Part shown: piece after piece, positions 39,695-49,100 of the stretch | Layout: each line of letters starts with the position of its first letter | Numbering within the stretch: the first letter of the stretch is position 1 | Source of the DNA: an uncultured Olsenella sp. | Lineage (GTDB): Bacteria > Actinomycetota > Coriobacteriia > Coriobacteriales > Atopobiaceae | Direction of reading: 5' to 3' | DNA: 64,000 nt | NCBI GenBank assembly: GCA_949287905.1 | Contig: CASEHX010000028.1 | Span: forward strand, 22,681-86,680 | The notes under the pieces: generated by a model | What the model saw: only the letters and a program-made list of their open reading frames with translations | Database searches by the model: none | Told to the model about the DNA's origin: nothing | Program-made: the position numbers and the translations under genes

Positions 39695-41245
39695 TCAGTT
39701 CTCCTCGCTCTTCTCGGAGGCATCTTGGGACTGGCTTCCCGCCATGGGGGCAAGCCGGTGGTAGAGGGTCATCTGGCGGCGAAGGCGCGCGGCGAGCTCG
39801 TCGCTCGCAAAGCCGCGGGGCGCGCGCCAGCACCAGTTGCTGCCGAGGGTCGAGGGCGTGTTCATGCGCGCCTCGCTGCCAAGGCCAAGAAGGTCCTGCA
39901 TCTGCACGACCGCCAGGTCGGACGCGCTCGCCCAGATGCCGCGCATCATGCCCCAGTTCTCGCCCTCTCGCGGGTCGAGGTGGAGGTACTCGCGCGCGAC
40001 CTCCGCGTCCTTCTCGGGCGCCGTCTGGAGCCACCCGAGCGCGGTGTCGTTGTCGTGGGTCCCCACGTAGGCAACGCTGTTCACGGGATAGGCATAGGGG
40101 AGGTAGGTGTCGTCCCCGGCCTCGGAGTCGCGCGTGTCGAAGGCAAACTCCAGGACCTTCATCCCCGGGAAGCCAGAGTCCGCGAGCATCTGGCGCACCG
40201 AGTCGGTCAGATACCCCAGGTCCTCCGCGACGATCTCGCACGAGCCGAGGCGACGCTCCAGGGAGCGGAACACCTCGATCCCGGGTCCGTTGCGCCAGCG
40301 CCCGTCTGCCGCCGTCACCGCCTCGGCGGGGATCGCGAAGTACGAGTCAAAGCCGCGGAAGTGGTCAATGCGCAGGATGTCGTACATCCTCAGCTGGGCG
40401 GCGATGCGGTCTCCCCACCACTCGTAGCCGTCCGCCTTCATGCGGTCCCAGGCAAAGAGCGGGTTTCCCCAGAGCTGGCCGATGGCGGAGAACCCGTCGG
40501 GCGGAACGCCCGCGATCTCGCGCGGCATGAGGTTCTCGTCCAGCTGGAACTGCTCGGGGCGCGACCACACGTCGGCGCTGTCCAGCGCAACGTAGAAGGG
40601 CAGGTCGCCCATGATGCTCACGCCCGTCTCCGCGGCGTACGCGTGCAGCCGCTCCCATTGGCGGAAGAAGAGGCACTGCACGGCCTTCCAGAAGACGATC
40701 TCATTGGCAAGTCGGTCGCGCGCCTCGTCGAGTGCGGTGCCCTCGCGCCGCCGCAGCGGCGTCTCCCACGTGATCCACGAGGCGCCGCCGTGGGCGTCCT
40801 TGAGCGCCATGAAGAGGGCGTAGTCGTCCAGCCATGCCGCCTCGCGCTCGCAGAAGGCGGCATAGTCCGCCGCGTGGTCGCGGACGAGGCGGCCGGTGGC
40901 GTGCGCCAGGACGTCAAAGCGCTCGCGGTAGAGGGCGCCGTAGTCCACCCGCCCCGGGTCCTCCCCCCAGGGGCGCCCGGCGTACTCGCATCGGCGCAGG
41001 AGCCCCTCCTCGGCCAGGTCGTCCAGGTCGATGAGGTAGGGGTTGCCCGCGAAGGTGGAGAAGGACTGGTAGGGGGAGTCCCCGTAGCTCGTGGGAACCA
41101 CGGGCAGAACCTGCCAGACGGCCGTACCCGACCTTGCGAGGAAGTCCACGAAGGCGCGTGCCTCCGCGCCCAGGGTGCCCACGCCCCACGGGGAGGGGAG
41201 TGAGGTGATGGGCATAAGAACACCGGCTCTTCTCACGTGTCTCAT
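39695..41245 (-). CDS. malQ: 4-alpha-glucanotransferase (amylomaltase)
   Basis: GH77 enzyme that transfers glucan chains and makes longer maltodextrins for phosphorylase, 516 residues. GH77 signatures: RRAGVLMPITSLPSPWGVGTLG at the N-terminus, PYQSFSTFAGNPYLIDLD, ILRIDHFRGFDSYFAIP with the nucleophile Asp, EIVAEDLGYLT with the acid/base Glu, and VGTHDNDT. The ATG at 41245 is chosen because the N-terminal motif must be included. The ribosome site is poor (GGAG directly adjacent), and a TTG two codons upstream is an alternative. It heads the malQ-glgP-GH13 series. Confidence 0.93.
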   Translation of the reverse strand: MRHVRRAGVLMPITSLPSPWGVGTLGAEARAFVDFLARSGTAVWQVLPVVPTSYGDSPYQSFSTFAGNPYLIDLDDLAEEGLLRRCEYAGRPWGEDPGRVDYGALYRERFDVLAHATGRLVRDHAADYAAFCEREAAWLDDYALFMALKDAHGGASWITWETPLRRREGTALDEARDRLANEIVFWKAVQCLFFRQWERLHAYAAETGVSIMGDLPFYVALDSADVWSRPEQFQLDENLMPREIAGVPPDGFSAIGQLWGNPLFAWDRMKADGYEWWGDRIAAQLRMYDILRIDHFRGFDSYFAIPAEAVTAADGRWRNGPGIEVFRSLERRLGSCEIVAEDLGYLTDSVRQMLADSGFPGMKVLEFAFDTRDSEAGDDTYLPYAYPVNSVAYVGTHDNDTALGWLQTAPEKDAEVAREYLHLDPREGENWGMMRGIWASASDLAVVQMQDLLGLGSEARMNTPSTLGSNWCWRAPRGFASDELAARLRRQMTLYHRLAPMAGSQSQDASEKSEEN

Positions 41246-41308
41246 CTCCAAGACTGTCCACGACTCGCGCTGCGAGCCAATTGACCTGCGAACATAGACT
41301 GCTTCTGT

Positions 41309-41331
41309 AAAAAGGGGCCTGACCCCTTTGG
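41309..41331. terminator. AAAGGGG hairpin ending the lacI-type gene
   Basis: AAAGGGG and CCCCTTT arms around CCTGA, close to the regulator stop. It is a short relative of the AAGGGG palindrome family and probably acts as terminator. Confidence 0.55.
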
Positions 41332-41340
41332 CAAACCTGG

Positions 41341-42345
41341 CTACAGGTCCCTGACGCTCTCGCGTTCCACGAGCTCAAAGGGGACGAGCTCATGCGTGGC
41401 CTCGGCGGCTCCGCGCATTCCGGCGAGAAGCGCCTCGGCCGCGCGCTCGGCGAGGAGCGCGGAGCTCTGGCGGATCGTGGTGATGCGCGGCACCGAGAAC
41501 TGCGAGAAGGACGTGTCGTCAAAGCCAACGAGTGAGATGTCGCCGGGCACGCTCAGGCCGCGGTCGGCGATGGCCCGCAGCGCGCCGAAGGCGATGACGT
41601 CGCCGAGGGCAAAGACCGCGGTGAGGTCGCCCGTGCGGTCGAGGAGGCGCTGCGCGGCGTCGTAGCCGCCCCTCTCGAGGAAGCTGCAGGGCTCGTAGTC
41701 CCGCTCGTAGTCAAAGGAGACGCCGCGCTCGCGCAGGGCCGCCTCGGCGCCGCTCAGGCGCTGGGCGCTCACGTTGTTCTCGGTCCTGCTCCCGCCGACG
41801 ATGCCGATGCGCCGGTGGCCACGCTCCCAGAGGTGCTCTATGGCGCGCGCGGCAGCGGCCTCGTTGTCTATGGTCACGCTCGAGAGGTTGGCAAAGCCGA
41901 GTCCCTCGGCGGAGTTGGTGACGAGCACGCAGGGGACCTCGATCTCATGGAACGACTCGGCAAAGTAGCGGGGCTCGCCGCCGAGAAACGCCATGGCCTT
42001 GGGGTGGCGCGCCTGCTGGTACTCGATGGCGGAGCGGACCTCGGTGGCGTCGTCGTCGAGATAGGTGACGACGATGTCCTCGTCCTCCTCGGCGAGACGA
42101 GCCTGGAGGGGGCCGATGATGTCGTCGAAGAGCCGGTTGCCCACGCCCATCACGAAGACGGCCACGGGGGTCTGCGAGCGCATCTTGAGGTAGCGAGCGT
42201 TGGAGTTGGGCTCGTAGCCGCACTCCGCCATGACCGCGAGGATGCGCTTGCGCGCCTTTTCGCTCACGTTGGGTTGGCCGTTGATGACGCGGGAGACCGT
42301 GCCCACGCCGTATCCGGCCTGCGCGGCGATGTCCCTGATGTCCAT
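41341..42345 (-). CDS. LacI family transcriptional regulator
   Basis: A 334-residue repressor. The N-terminal HTH reads MDIRDIAAQAGYGVGTVSRVINGQPNVSEKARKRI, with the hinge-helix region at NSNARYLKM, followed by a periplasmic-binding-protein-like effector domain (VAVFVMGVGNRLFDDI to VPGDISLVGFDDTSFSQFSVPRITTIRQ). GGAGG precedes the ATG at 42345. Two LacI/GalR-type operators lie directly upstream (42398 and 42465), so it is probably autoregulated. It lies between the maltodextrin genes and galTK; either could be its targets. The effector is unknown. Confidence 0.92.
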   Translation of the reverse strand: MDIRDIAAQAGYGVGTVSRVINGQPNVSEKARKRILAVMAECGYEPNSNARYLKMRSQTPVAVFVMGVGNRLFDDIIGPLQARLAEEDEDIVVTYLDDDATEVRSAIEYQQARHPKAMAFLGGEPRYFAESFHEIEVPCVLVTNSAEGLGFANLSSVTIDNEAAAARAIEHLWERGHRRIGIVGGSRTENNVSAQRLSGAEAALRERGVSFDYERDYEPCSFLERGGYDAAQRLLDRTGDLTAVFALGDVIAFGALRAIADRGLSVPGDISLVGFDDTSFSQFSVPRITTIRQSSALLAERAAEALLAGMRGAAEATHELVPFELVERESVRDL

Positions 42346-42397
42346 GGGGCCTCCTCATGGTTGGCGGGCGCCTTGGGCGCCGGCGGCTCGGAGCTTG

Positions 42398-42480
42398 TTG
42401 GTAACGTTTCCAATCATAGGGGAAAGCGGGGAAGGGAGGTGCTTTCTCTGTCGGTAGGTTGTGATTGGAAACGTTTCCAA
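42398..42480. promoter_or_regulatory. Two LacI/GalR-type operators
   Basis: TTGGAAACGTTTCCAA (42465-42480) is a perfect 16-bp palindrome, and TTGGTAACGTTTCCAA (42398-42413) differs by one base. Both fit the LacI/GalR/CcpA-like consensus with the central CG. They lie between the divergent LacI gene and galT. The rest of the 482-nt gap (42346-42827) shows no gene. Confidence 0.8.
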
Positions 42481-42827
42481 CTCGCTGAGACAGATATACC
42501 ACGAACGCGTCAAAAGGGGAGCGAGATTCGAGAAAAACCGTTGGCGGTAAAAAGTCGGCCGTTCGCCGGCATGCGCGACGGCATGTCCTCCGCGCGGCGG
42601 GGAGGTGCCCCGGAGGGTGGGGCGGTGCGTGCGGACGATATGCCCCCCGTACAGTGGGGAGCCGTCCGTTCCACGCAGCAACCGGCGCTCAAGGCTCTTC
42701 TCGCCCGCGCACGAGACGGCGCCGTTTGCCGCAACCGCCCGCCCGTTGGTCTTTCCATGCGCTATCGTCTTTTCGAATGGACAACCGTGGGGAGCCTCGT
42801 CGGGCTCCTCGAGGAAGGGAGCGTTCA

Positions 42828-44405
42828 ATGGCAGATACTCAGTCCAGCGCCGCAGAGAGGGGCATCGCCGAGCTCGTTGCCTATGCCCTCGACAAGGGCC
42901 TGATCGGCGAGGAGGACGTGACCTACGCGGCCAACCTCATGCTCGACGCGCTCCACTACGAGCCCACGGGCGCCTTCGTCCCCAAGGACGCCGTCGCGGA
43001 GGCCCGCGCCGCCGCCGACCGCCCCGAGCTCGAGGCCATTCTCGCCGGCCTGCTCGACGACGCCGTTGCCCGCGGCGTGTGCGACCCCGGCATCGCGAGC
43101 CGCGACCTCCTGGACACGCGCCTCATGGGCTGCGTGACCCCGCGCCCGAGCGAGGTCGTCCGCACCTTCTGGCAGCGCTACGAGGAGTCCCCCGAGCGCG
43201 CCACCAACTACTTCTATCACCTCGCGCTGGACTCTGACTACATCCGCACCTATCGCATCGCCCGCGACCGCAAGTGGGTCACCTCCACGCGCTACGGCGA
43301 CCTCGACGTCACGATCAATCTCTCCAAGCCCGAGAAGGACCCCAAGGCCATCGCCGCGGCGCTGGAGAAGCAGAAGGCCGGCGGTGCCGAGCCCTACCCG
43401 CGCTGCCAGCTCTGCCCCGAGAACCTGGGCTATGCCGGGCGTCTCGACCACCCCGCCCGCGAGACCATCCGCCTCATCCCGCTCACGCTGGCGGGCGAGC
43501 AGTGGTACATGCAGTACAGCCCCTACGTCTACTACAACGAGCACTGCATCGTGCTCTCCGAGAAGCACGTCCCCATGCAGATCAGCCGCACCACGTTCCA
43601 GCGCCTGTTTGAGTTCGTGGGCAAGTTCCCGCACTACACCGTGGGCTCCAACGCAGACCTGCCCATCGTGGGCGGCTCCATCCTCACGCACGAGCACTAC
43701 CAGGGCGGCCGCTACGAGTTTGCCATGGCACGCGCCGGCGCCCGCGAGCAGATCAGCTTTGCCGGATACGATGACGTCCGCGCCGCGATCGTGGACTGGC
43801 CGATGTCCGTGATCCGCCTCGACGGCACCGACCCGGCGCGCATCGTCGAGCTCGCCGACAAGATCCTCTCCGCGTGGCGCGGCTACTCCGACGAGGCCGT
43901 GGGCGTGCTCGCCGAGACCGACGGCACCCCGCACAACACCATCACCCCGATCGCCCGCCGTCGCGGCGAGGACTTTGAGCTCGACCTCGTCCTGCGCAAC
44001 AACCGCACCACGGACGAGTACCCGCTCGGCATCTTCCACCCGCACCAGGAGCTGCACCACATCAAGAAGGAGAACATCGGCCTCATCGAGGTCATGGGCC
44101 TCGCGGTGCTCCCGGCGCGCCTGCTCGGCGAGATGGACCAGCTCGAGAAGGTCATCCTCGCGGGCGAGGACCCGGCCTCCGTGCCCGAGATCGCGAGCCA
44201 CGCGCCGTGGGCCGCTCAGGTTCTCACGCGTCACCCGGAGTTTGCCCCGGAGAACGTGGCGAGCGCGGACCCGGCGGCGCTCCACGCCGTCATCGAGGAC
44301 GAGATCGGCCAGGTCTTTGCGCAGGTGCTCGAGTGCTGCGCGGTCTTTGCCGACGACGAAGAGGGTAGGGCGGCGTTTGCGCGCTTCGTTGCGAGCGTCT
44401 GCTAA
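42828..44405 (+). CDS. galT: UDP-glucose-hexose-1-phosphate uridylyltransferase (class II GalT)
   Basis: Leloir pathway enzyme exchanging UMP between UDP-glucose and galactose 1-phosphate, 525 residues. It belongs to the long Gram-positive GalT class II: opening IAELVAYALDKGLIGEEDVTYAANLML, the RCQLCPENLGYAGR block, the active site in HEHYQGGRYEFAM, and a late FHPHQELHHIKKENIGLIEVMGLAVLP motif. GAGGAAGGGAG sets the ATG at 42828, and a longer upstream frame lacks support. It is followed by galK after 58 nt that contain a short palindrome. It is divergent from the LacI-type regulator. Confidence 0.94.
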   Translation: MADTQSSAAERGIAELVAYALDKGLIGEEDVTYAANLMLDALHYEPTGAFVPKDAVAEARAAADRPELEAILAGLLDDAVARGVCDPGIASRDLLDTRLMGCVTPRPSEVVRTFWQRYEESPERATNYFYHLALDSDYIRTYRIARDRKWVTSTRYGDLDVTINLSKPEKDPKAIAAALEKQKAGGAEPYPRCQLCPENLGYAGRLDHPARETIRLIPLTLAGEQWYMQYSPYVYYNEHCIVLSEKHVPMQISRTTFQRLFEFVGKFPHYTVGSNADLPIVGGSILTHEHYQGGRYEFAMARAGAREQISFAGYDDVRAAIVDWPMSVIRLDGTDPARIVELADKILSAWRGYSDEAVGVLAETDGTPHNTITPIARRRGEDFELDLVLRNNRTTDEYPLGIFHPHQELHHIKKENIGLIEVMGLAVLPARLLGEMDQLEKVILAGEDPASVPEIASHAPWAAQVLTRHPEFAPENVASADPAALHAVIEDEIGQVFAQVLECCAVFADDEEGRAAFARFVASVC

Positions 44406-44412
44406 GTTCGAC

Positions 44413-44445
44413 TGATTCAAAAGGGGACAGACCCCTTTTGAATCA
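44413..44445. repeat. GATTCAAAAGGGG palindrome between galT and galK
   Basis: A perfect palindrome starting TGATTCAAAAGGGGAC, closely similar to the copies at 20399 and 37379. It lies inside the galTK unit, 8 nt after the galT stop, and could modulate galK expression. Confidence 0.75.
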
Positions 44446-44463
44446 TCAGAGAGGAGATAACCC

Positions 44464-45711
44464 ATGGGAATTCCCAGCCAGGACGTTCTGAACAAGGTCT
44501 ACGGCGAGGACGCCGAGCGCGCCGTCGAGCGCCTCTCCGCGCTCGCCGCCCGCTACGACGAGACCTTCGGCGCCGGCGACCCCGAGTTCTTCACGGCTTC
44601 CGGCCGCACGGAGATCATCGGCAACCACACCGACCACAACGGCGGCAAGATCCTCTGCGCCTCCATCACGATGGACAGCATCGGCGCCGCCCAGCGCACG
44701 GATGACGGCGTCGTCACCATCTGGAGCGAGGGCTACCCCGAGGCCATCGTCGTCGACACCAACGCGATCGACCAGATCCCGCACGGCGGCGGCTCCACCA
44801 CGCTCGTCGCCGGCATGCTCGAGGCCACGGCCAAGCGCGGCTTCAAGATCGGCGGCTTCAACGCCGTGTGCTCCTCCGAGGTCATCCCGTCCGCCGGCGT
44901 GAGCTCCTCGGCCTCCTTCGAGATGCTCGTCTGCGAGATGATCAACCACCTCTACAACGACGACGCCATCGAGCGCGCGGACTACGCCCGCATCGGCCAG
45001 TACGCCGAGAACGTCTGGTGGGACAAGGCCTCCGGCCTCATGGACCAGATGGCGTGCGCCGTGGGCGGCACGATCCTGCTGGACTTCTCGGACGGCGTGA
45101 AGTACGAGAAGGTCGACTTTGGCTTTGACGAGCTGGGCCACGACCTCGTGATCGTCAACACCGGCAAGGGCCACGCCGACCTCTCCGCCGAGTACTCCTC
45201 CGTCCCCAACGAGATGCACGACGTTGCTGCCGCCCTCGGCGTCAAGAACCTCTGCGACACGGGCGAGGACGCGGTTCTCGCCAACCTCGCCGCGCTGCGC
45301 GAGAAGTGCGGCGACCGCGCGGTGATGCGCGCCCTGCACTACTTCGAGGAGGTCAAGCGCGTCGAGGCCGCCGAGGCCGCCATCAACGCCGGCGACAAGA
45401 CCAAGGTGCTCGACATCATCACGGCCTCCGGTCGCTCCTCCTGGGAGTGGCTGCAGAACGCCGTGGTCCCCGGCATGCCCGAGGAGGAGCCCATCCCGAT
45501 GGCGCTCGCCCTCACCGAGCTCTACCTGCGCAAGATCGGTGCCGGTGCGTTCCGCCTGCACGGCGGCGGCTTTGCGGGCGTCATCATGTGCGTGATTCCC
45601 AAGGCCGAGACCGCGGGCTACGTCGATTACATGGCCGGCTACTTCGGACGCGAGAACGTCTACCTCACCAACATCCGTCAGACGGGTGCCGCCTGCCTCG
45701 GCAAGGCGTAG
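44464..45711 (+). CDS. galK: Galactokinase
   Basis: GHMP kinase that phosphorylates galactose at C1, 415 residues. The galactokinase signature GRTEIIGNHTDHNGGKIL is near residue 46, the ATP-binding loop is VIPSAGVSSSASFEMLVC (P-x3-G-L/V-S-S-S type), and the third motif is RLHGGGFAGVIMCVIP. The catalytic Asp is probably in GLMDQMACAVGG. GAGGAGATAACCC precedes the ATG at 44464. It completes the path from galactose released by the GH36 enzyme; no galE is present in the window. Confidence 0.94.
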   Translation: MGIPSQDVLNKVYGEDAERAVERLSALAARYDETFGAGDPEFFTASGRTEIIGNHTDHNGGKILCASITMDSIGAAQRTDDGVVTIWSEGYPEAIVVDTNAIDQIPHGGGSTTLVAGMLEATAKRGFKIGGFNAVCSSEVIPSAGVSSSASFEMLVCEMINHLYNDDAIERADYARIGQYAENVWWDKASGLMDQMACAVGGTILLDFSDGVKYEKVDFGFDELGHDLVIVNTGKGHADLSAEYSSVPNEMHDVAAALGVKNLCDTGEDAVLANLAALREKCGDRAVMRALHYFEEVKRVEAAEAAINAGDKTKVLDIITASGRSSWEWLQNAVVPGMPEEEPIPMALALTELYLRKIGAGAFRLHGGGFAGVIMCVIPKAETAGYVDYMAGYFGRENVYLTNIRQTGAACLGKA

Positions 45712-45747
45712 GGCAGCACGGTTCTTCTCGCCAGCCCTTTGGTTGCG

Positions 45748-45785
45748 AGCGGCGGCGCGGCTTTGGTCGTGCCGCCGCTTTTTTT
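45748..45785 (+). terminator. Terminator of galTK
   Basis: AGCGGCGGC (45748-45756) pairs with 45771-45779 and is followed by seven T residues. A textbook intrinsic terminator. Confidence 0.9.
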
Positions 45786-45985
45786 GCGCGCGTTTGGGCC
45801 GCGTTTTGCTGCGGGTGGGTCGCGGGTGGGCTGCGGGTGGGCCGCGTTTGGACCGCGTGTGGGCCGCGTTTTGGGCCGCGCTTGGGTCGCGGGCGGGCTG
45901 TGCGGCCGATTAACACGCACGGTTTGTTTCAATCCCACATATCCGCAGGAAAAAATTGCGCGCAATGCAAACCGTGCGTGTTAAT
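45786..45985. repeat. Degenerate GTGGGCCGCG tandem repeat and 17-bp inverted repeat
   Basis: From about 45790 to 45905 a 10-12 nt unit like GTGGGCCGCG is repeated about ten times with variation. It is followed by a perfect 17-bp inverted repeat (45909-45925 with 45969-45985, starting ATTAACACGCACGG). Its 43-nt centre holds GTTTCAATCCCACATATCC. The remainder up to 46190 shows no gene, and probably carries the promoter of the GH84 gene. Confidence 0.7.
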
Positions 45986-46190
45986 TGCGCAACACGGTCA
46001 AAACTCCGGTGGGCGAGAAGAACCCCGCCCCGACACTCGTGGTTGAGACGCGCCCGCCCGCGCGACCGCCCGCGGAACCGCCCACGGACTTTCAGCCCAC
46101 CACACAGATTCCTTGGTATCGTCTGAAAAGTATGGGTAATCGTGGGGGACTCTCTCGATCCCCCGCTGACGACACGTAGGAGGAGGACCT

Positions 46191-49100
46191 ATGAAGCAGG
46201 TCAGGAAGGCGGGTCACGGGCTCCGCTGGTTTGCGGCGGGCTCGCTCGCCGTGGCAGCTGCCGTCTGCTCCGCGGTTGCGCTCGCGCAGCCGGCGCAGGC
46301 GGAGGATGCCACGACCTACACGCTCTATCCCACGCCGCAGGTGATGACCTACGACGACGGGACCATCACGCTTGGTGACATCGTCGACGTGGTCGTCGAG
46401 GACGGCATCGACGCTGACACCGTCGCGCGTCTGAACGAAGCGCTCGAACTCAAAGGCCTCATGCCCGAGGGAGCTGTACGCCCCGACTCAGACGGTCAGG
46501 TCGACGTCCTCGTGGGCATCGAGGGCTCGGGCGACGTCGTTGACCAGTACGTTGACACGGCGGGCCTCACCATCGAGAACGGCCTCTTTGAGAAGACCGA
46601 CGCCTACCTGCTGGCGCTGACCCCCGCGAGCGAGGGCAACGACGCGCGCATCGTGGTCCTGGGCAAGGACACCGACTCCGCGTTCTACGGCCTCACGACC
46701 GTCTACCAGCTCTTCCAGCAGGTCGACGGCGACACCGTCCGCGCCTTCACGATCTCCGACTGGGCCGACGTCGTCTCCCGTGGCTTCATCGAGGGCTACT
46801 ACGGCAACCCCTGGAGCCAGGAGGACCGCGAGGACCTCATGCGCTGGGGCGGCTACCACAAGCTCAACGTGTACGTGTACGCGCCCAAGGACGACAACAA
46901 CCACCGTCTCCAGTGGCGTCACATGTACGACGCCGAGGGCATCAAGAAGATCGAGGCGCTCGCGGCGGCCGGCAACGAGTCCAAGTGCCGCTTCGTCTAC
47001 GCGCTGCTTCCGTTCTATGCTCCCGGCGAGATCGACTCCAACACCGAGGAGAGCCTGGGCGTGAAGGTTGACGCCAAGTTCAACTTCAGCAACTACGAGG
47101 CTGACCTCGAGGTCCTGAAGGCCCGTTACCTGCAGGTCATCGACGCCGGCGTGCGTCAGATAGCGCTTCTCGCCGACGACGCCAAGGACATGGGCGGCCA
47201 GAACTACCTGAGGCTCCTCAAGGACCTCACCGCGTGGCTCGAGGATCTCCAGAAGGAGACCAACGACGACGGCACCCTCAAGTACCCCGGCCTCAAGACC
47301 ACCATCCCGTACGTGGGCGCGCAGTGGACCTACACCGGCACCGGTGAGGCGTGGTACAAGGACGCCCCCGAGAGCGTCCAGTTTGTGGTCACCGGTGGCC
47401 AGACCTTTGGCTCGGTGAACGCTGACTTCATCGGCAAGGTTCAGACCGCCACCGGCCGCAACCCCTTCATGTGGATCAACTGGCCCTGCACCGACCCGCT
47501 GCCCAACTACCTCACGATGGGCGGCCACAACACCTTCCTGGAGGACGGCGTCCAGCCTGGCTCCGTGGACGGCATCATGCTCAACCCGATGCAGCAGTCC
47601 CAGCCGTCCAAGCAGGGTATCTTCATGGTGTCCGACTACGCGTGGAACCTCTGGGACAGCGAGGAGCACGCCGACCAAGTCTGGCAGGACTCCTTCAGCT
47701 ACCTCGAGAACAACTCGCCCAACGCGACTGAGGCCTCCGACGCTCTCCGTGAGCTCTCCACGCACATGCGCATGAGCACGGCCGGCACCACGGGCGCCAC
47801 CTACCCCCAGCCCGACTACAGCGCGAGCGTGCCGGGGCAGAGCCGCTCCTTCAGCTTCTGGATCAACGACGAGTCCGTTGACTTCACGGGCAAGACTGAC
47901 CCCGCCGGCGCGATGACCGCCATCAAGGAGGCCGTCGAGGACGGCAGCGTGACCGCCGAGGACATCGCCGCCGCGCGTCCGACCTATCAGAGCATCGTCG
48001 ATGCGGCCAACACCTACGAGGAATCCCACACCAACACGACCATGTGGGAGCAGATCTCCCCGTTCATCAAGGCGCTGCGCGACAAGGCCCAGGCCTCGCT
48101 GCTCTACCTCGACGTCATCGAGGCCGCACTCGACTACGACGACGCCGCCGCCGAGAAGCTCGAGACTGCCGACGCGATGTACGACAAGAGCAAGACCTAC
48201 ACCTACAACCAGCTCGGCACCGACTACGAGGCCAGGGCGGGTCACGAGTACGTTGAGCCCACGCTCGAGTCCCTGCGCACCGCCGCCACCAACCTCGTCT
48301 ATGCCACGAGCGAGATCCCGGCCGAGGACATGACCGTCACCGCCGGCAGCGAGGAGCTCCCCGGAAACGCCTCCGAGGGTCCCGCGAGCTTTGCCGCCGA
48401 CGAGAACGAGGGCACCTTCTGGAGCTCCGAGTGGGACGGCGACGAGATTGACAACCTCTGGCTGCAGATTGCCTTTGACGAGCCCACATCCGTCTCGGCC
48501 CTTCGCTATCTGCCGCGCCAGACCACGGGAGACGTTGAGAGCAGCGGCTCCTGCAACGGCACCGTGACCGAGTACAAGGTGCTCTACAGCAACGACGGCA
48601 CCGACTGGCGGGAGGCCGCAGCGGGCAGCTGGTCCGACTACACCGACAAGAGCTGGCGCACCGCCGCGTTTGACACGCCGGTCACGGCCAAGTACTTCCG
48701 CCTGCAGGCCGTCCACACCTTCATGGCCGGCGGCCAGCCGGAGTACGACACTGGCATGAGCTGCGCCGAGATTCGCCTGCTCTCCGCGCCTGAGGTTGAC
48801 CTCACCGCCCTCGAGGCCGCCATCGCCAAGGCGGAGGGGCTCAACGCCGCCGACTATACCGAGGCGTCCTGGGCCGTCCTTCAGGAGGCCCTGACCGCCG
48901 CAAAGGGTGCGCAGACCTCCTTCAACCAGACCGCGATCGACACCGCTGCCGCCGATCTTGAGGCCGCCATCAACGCGCTCGTGGGCGCGGCACCGGCGGA
49001 CGGTACGTACACCGAGGCCAACCCGTTCGTGTTCCCCGGGGAGGGCGAGACCGCCACGCTCGAGTTCGAGTTCGGGCAGTTCGTTGACGATTCCTCGAAT

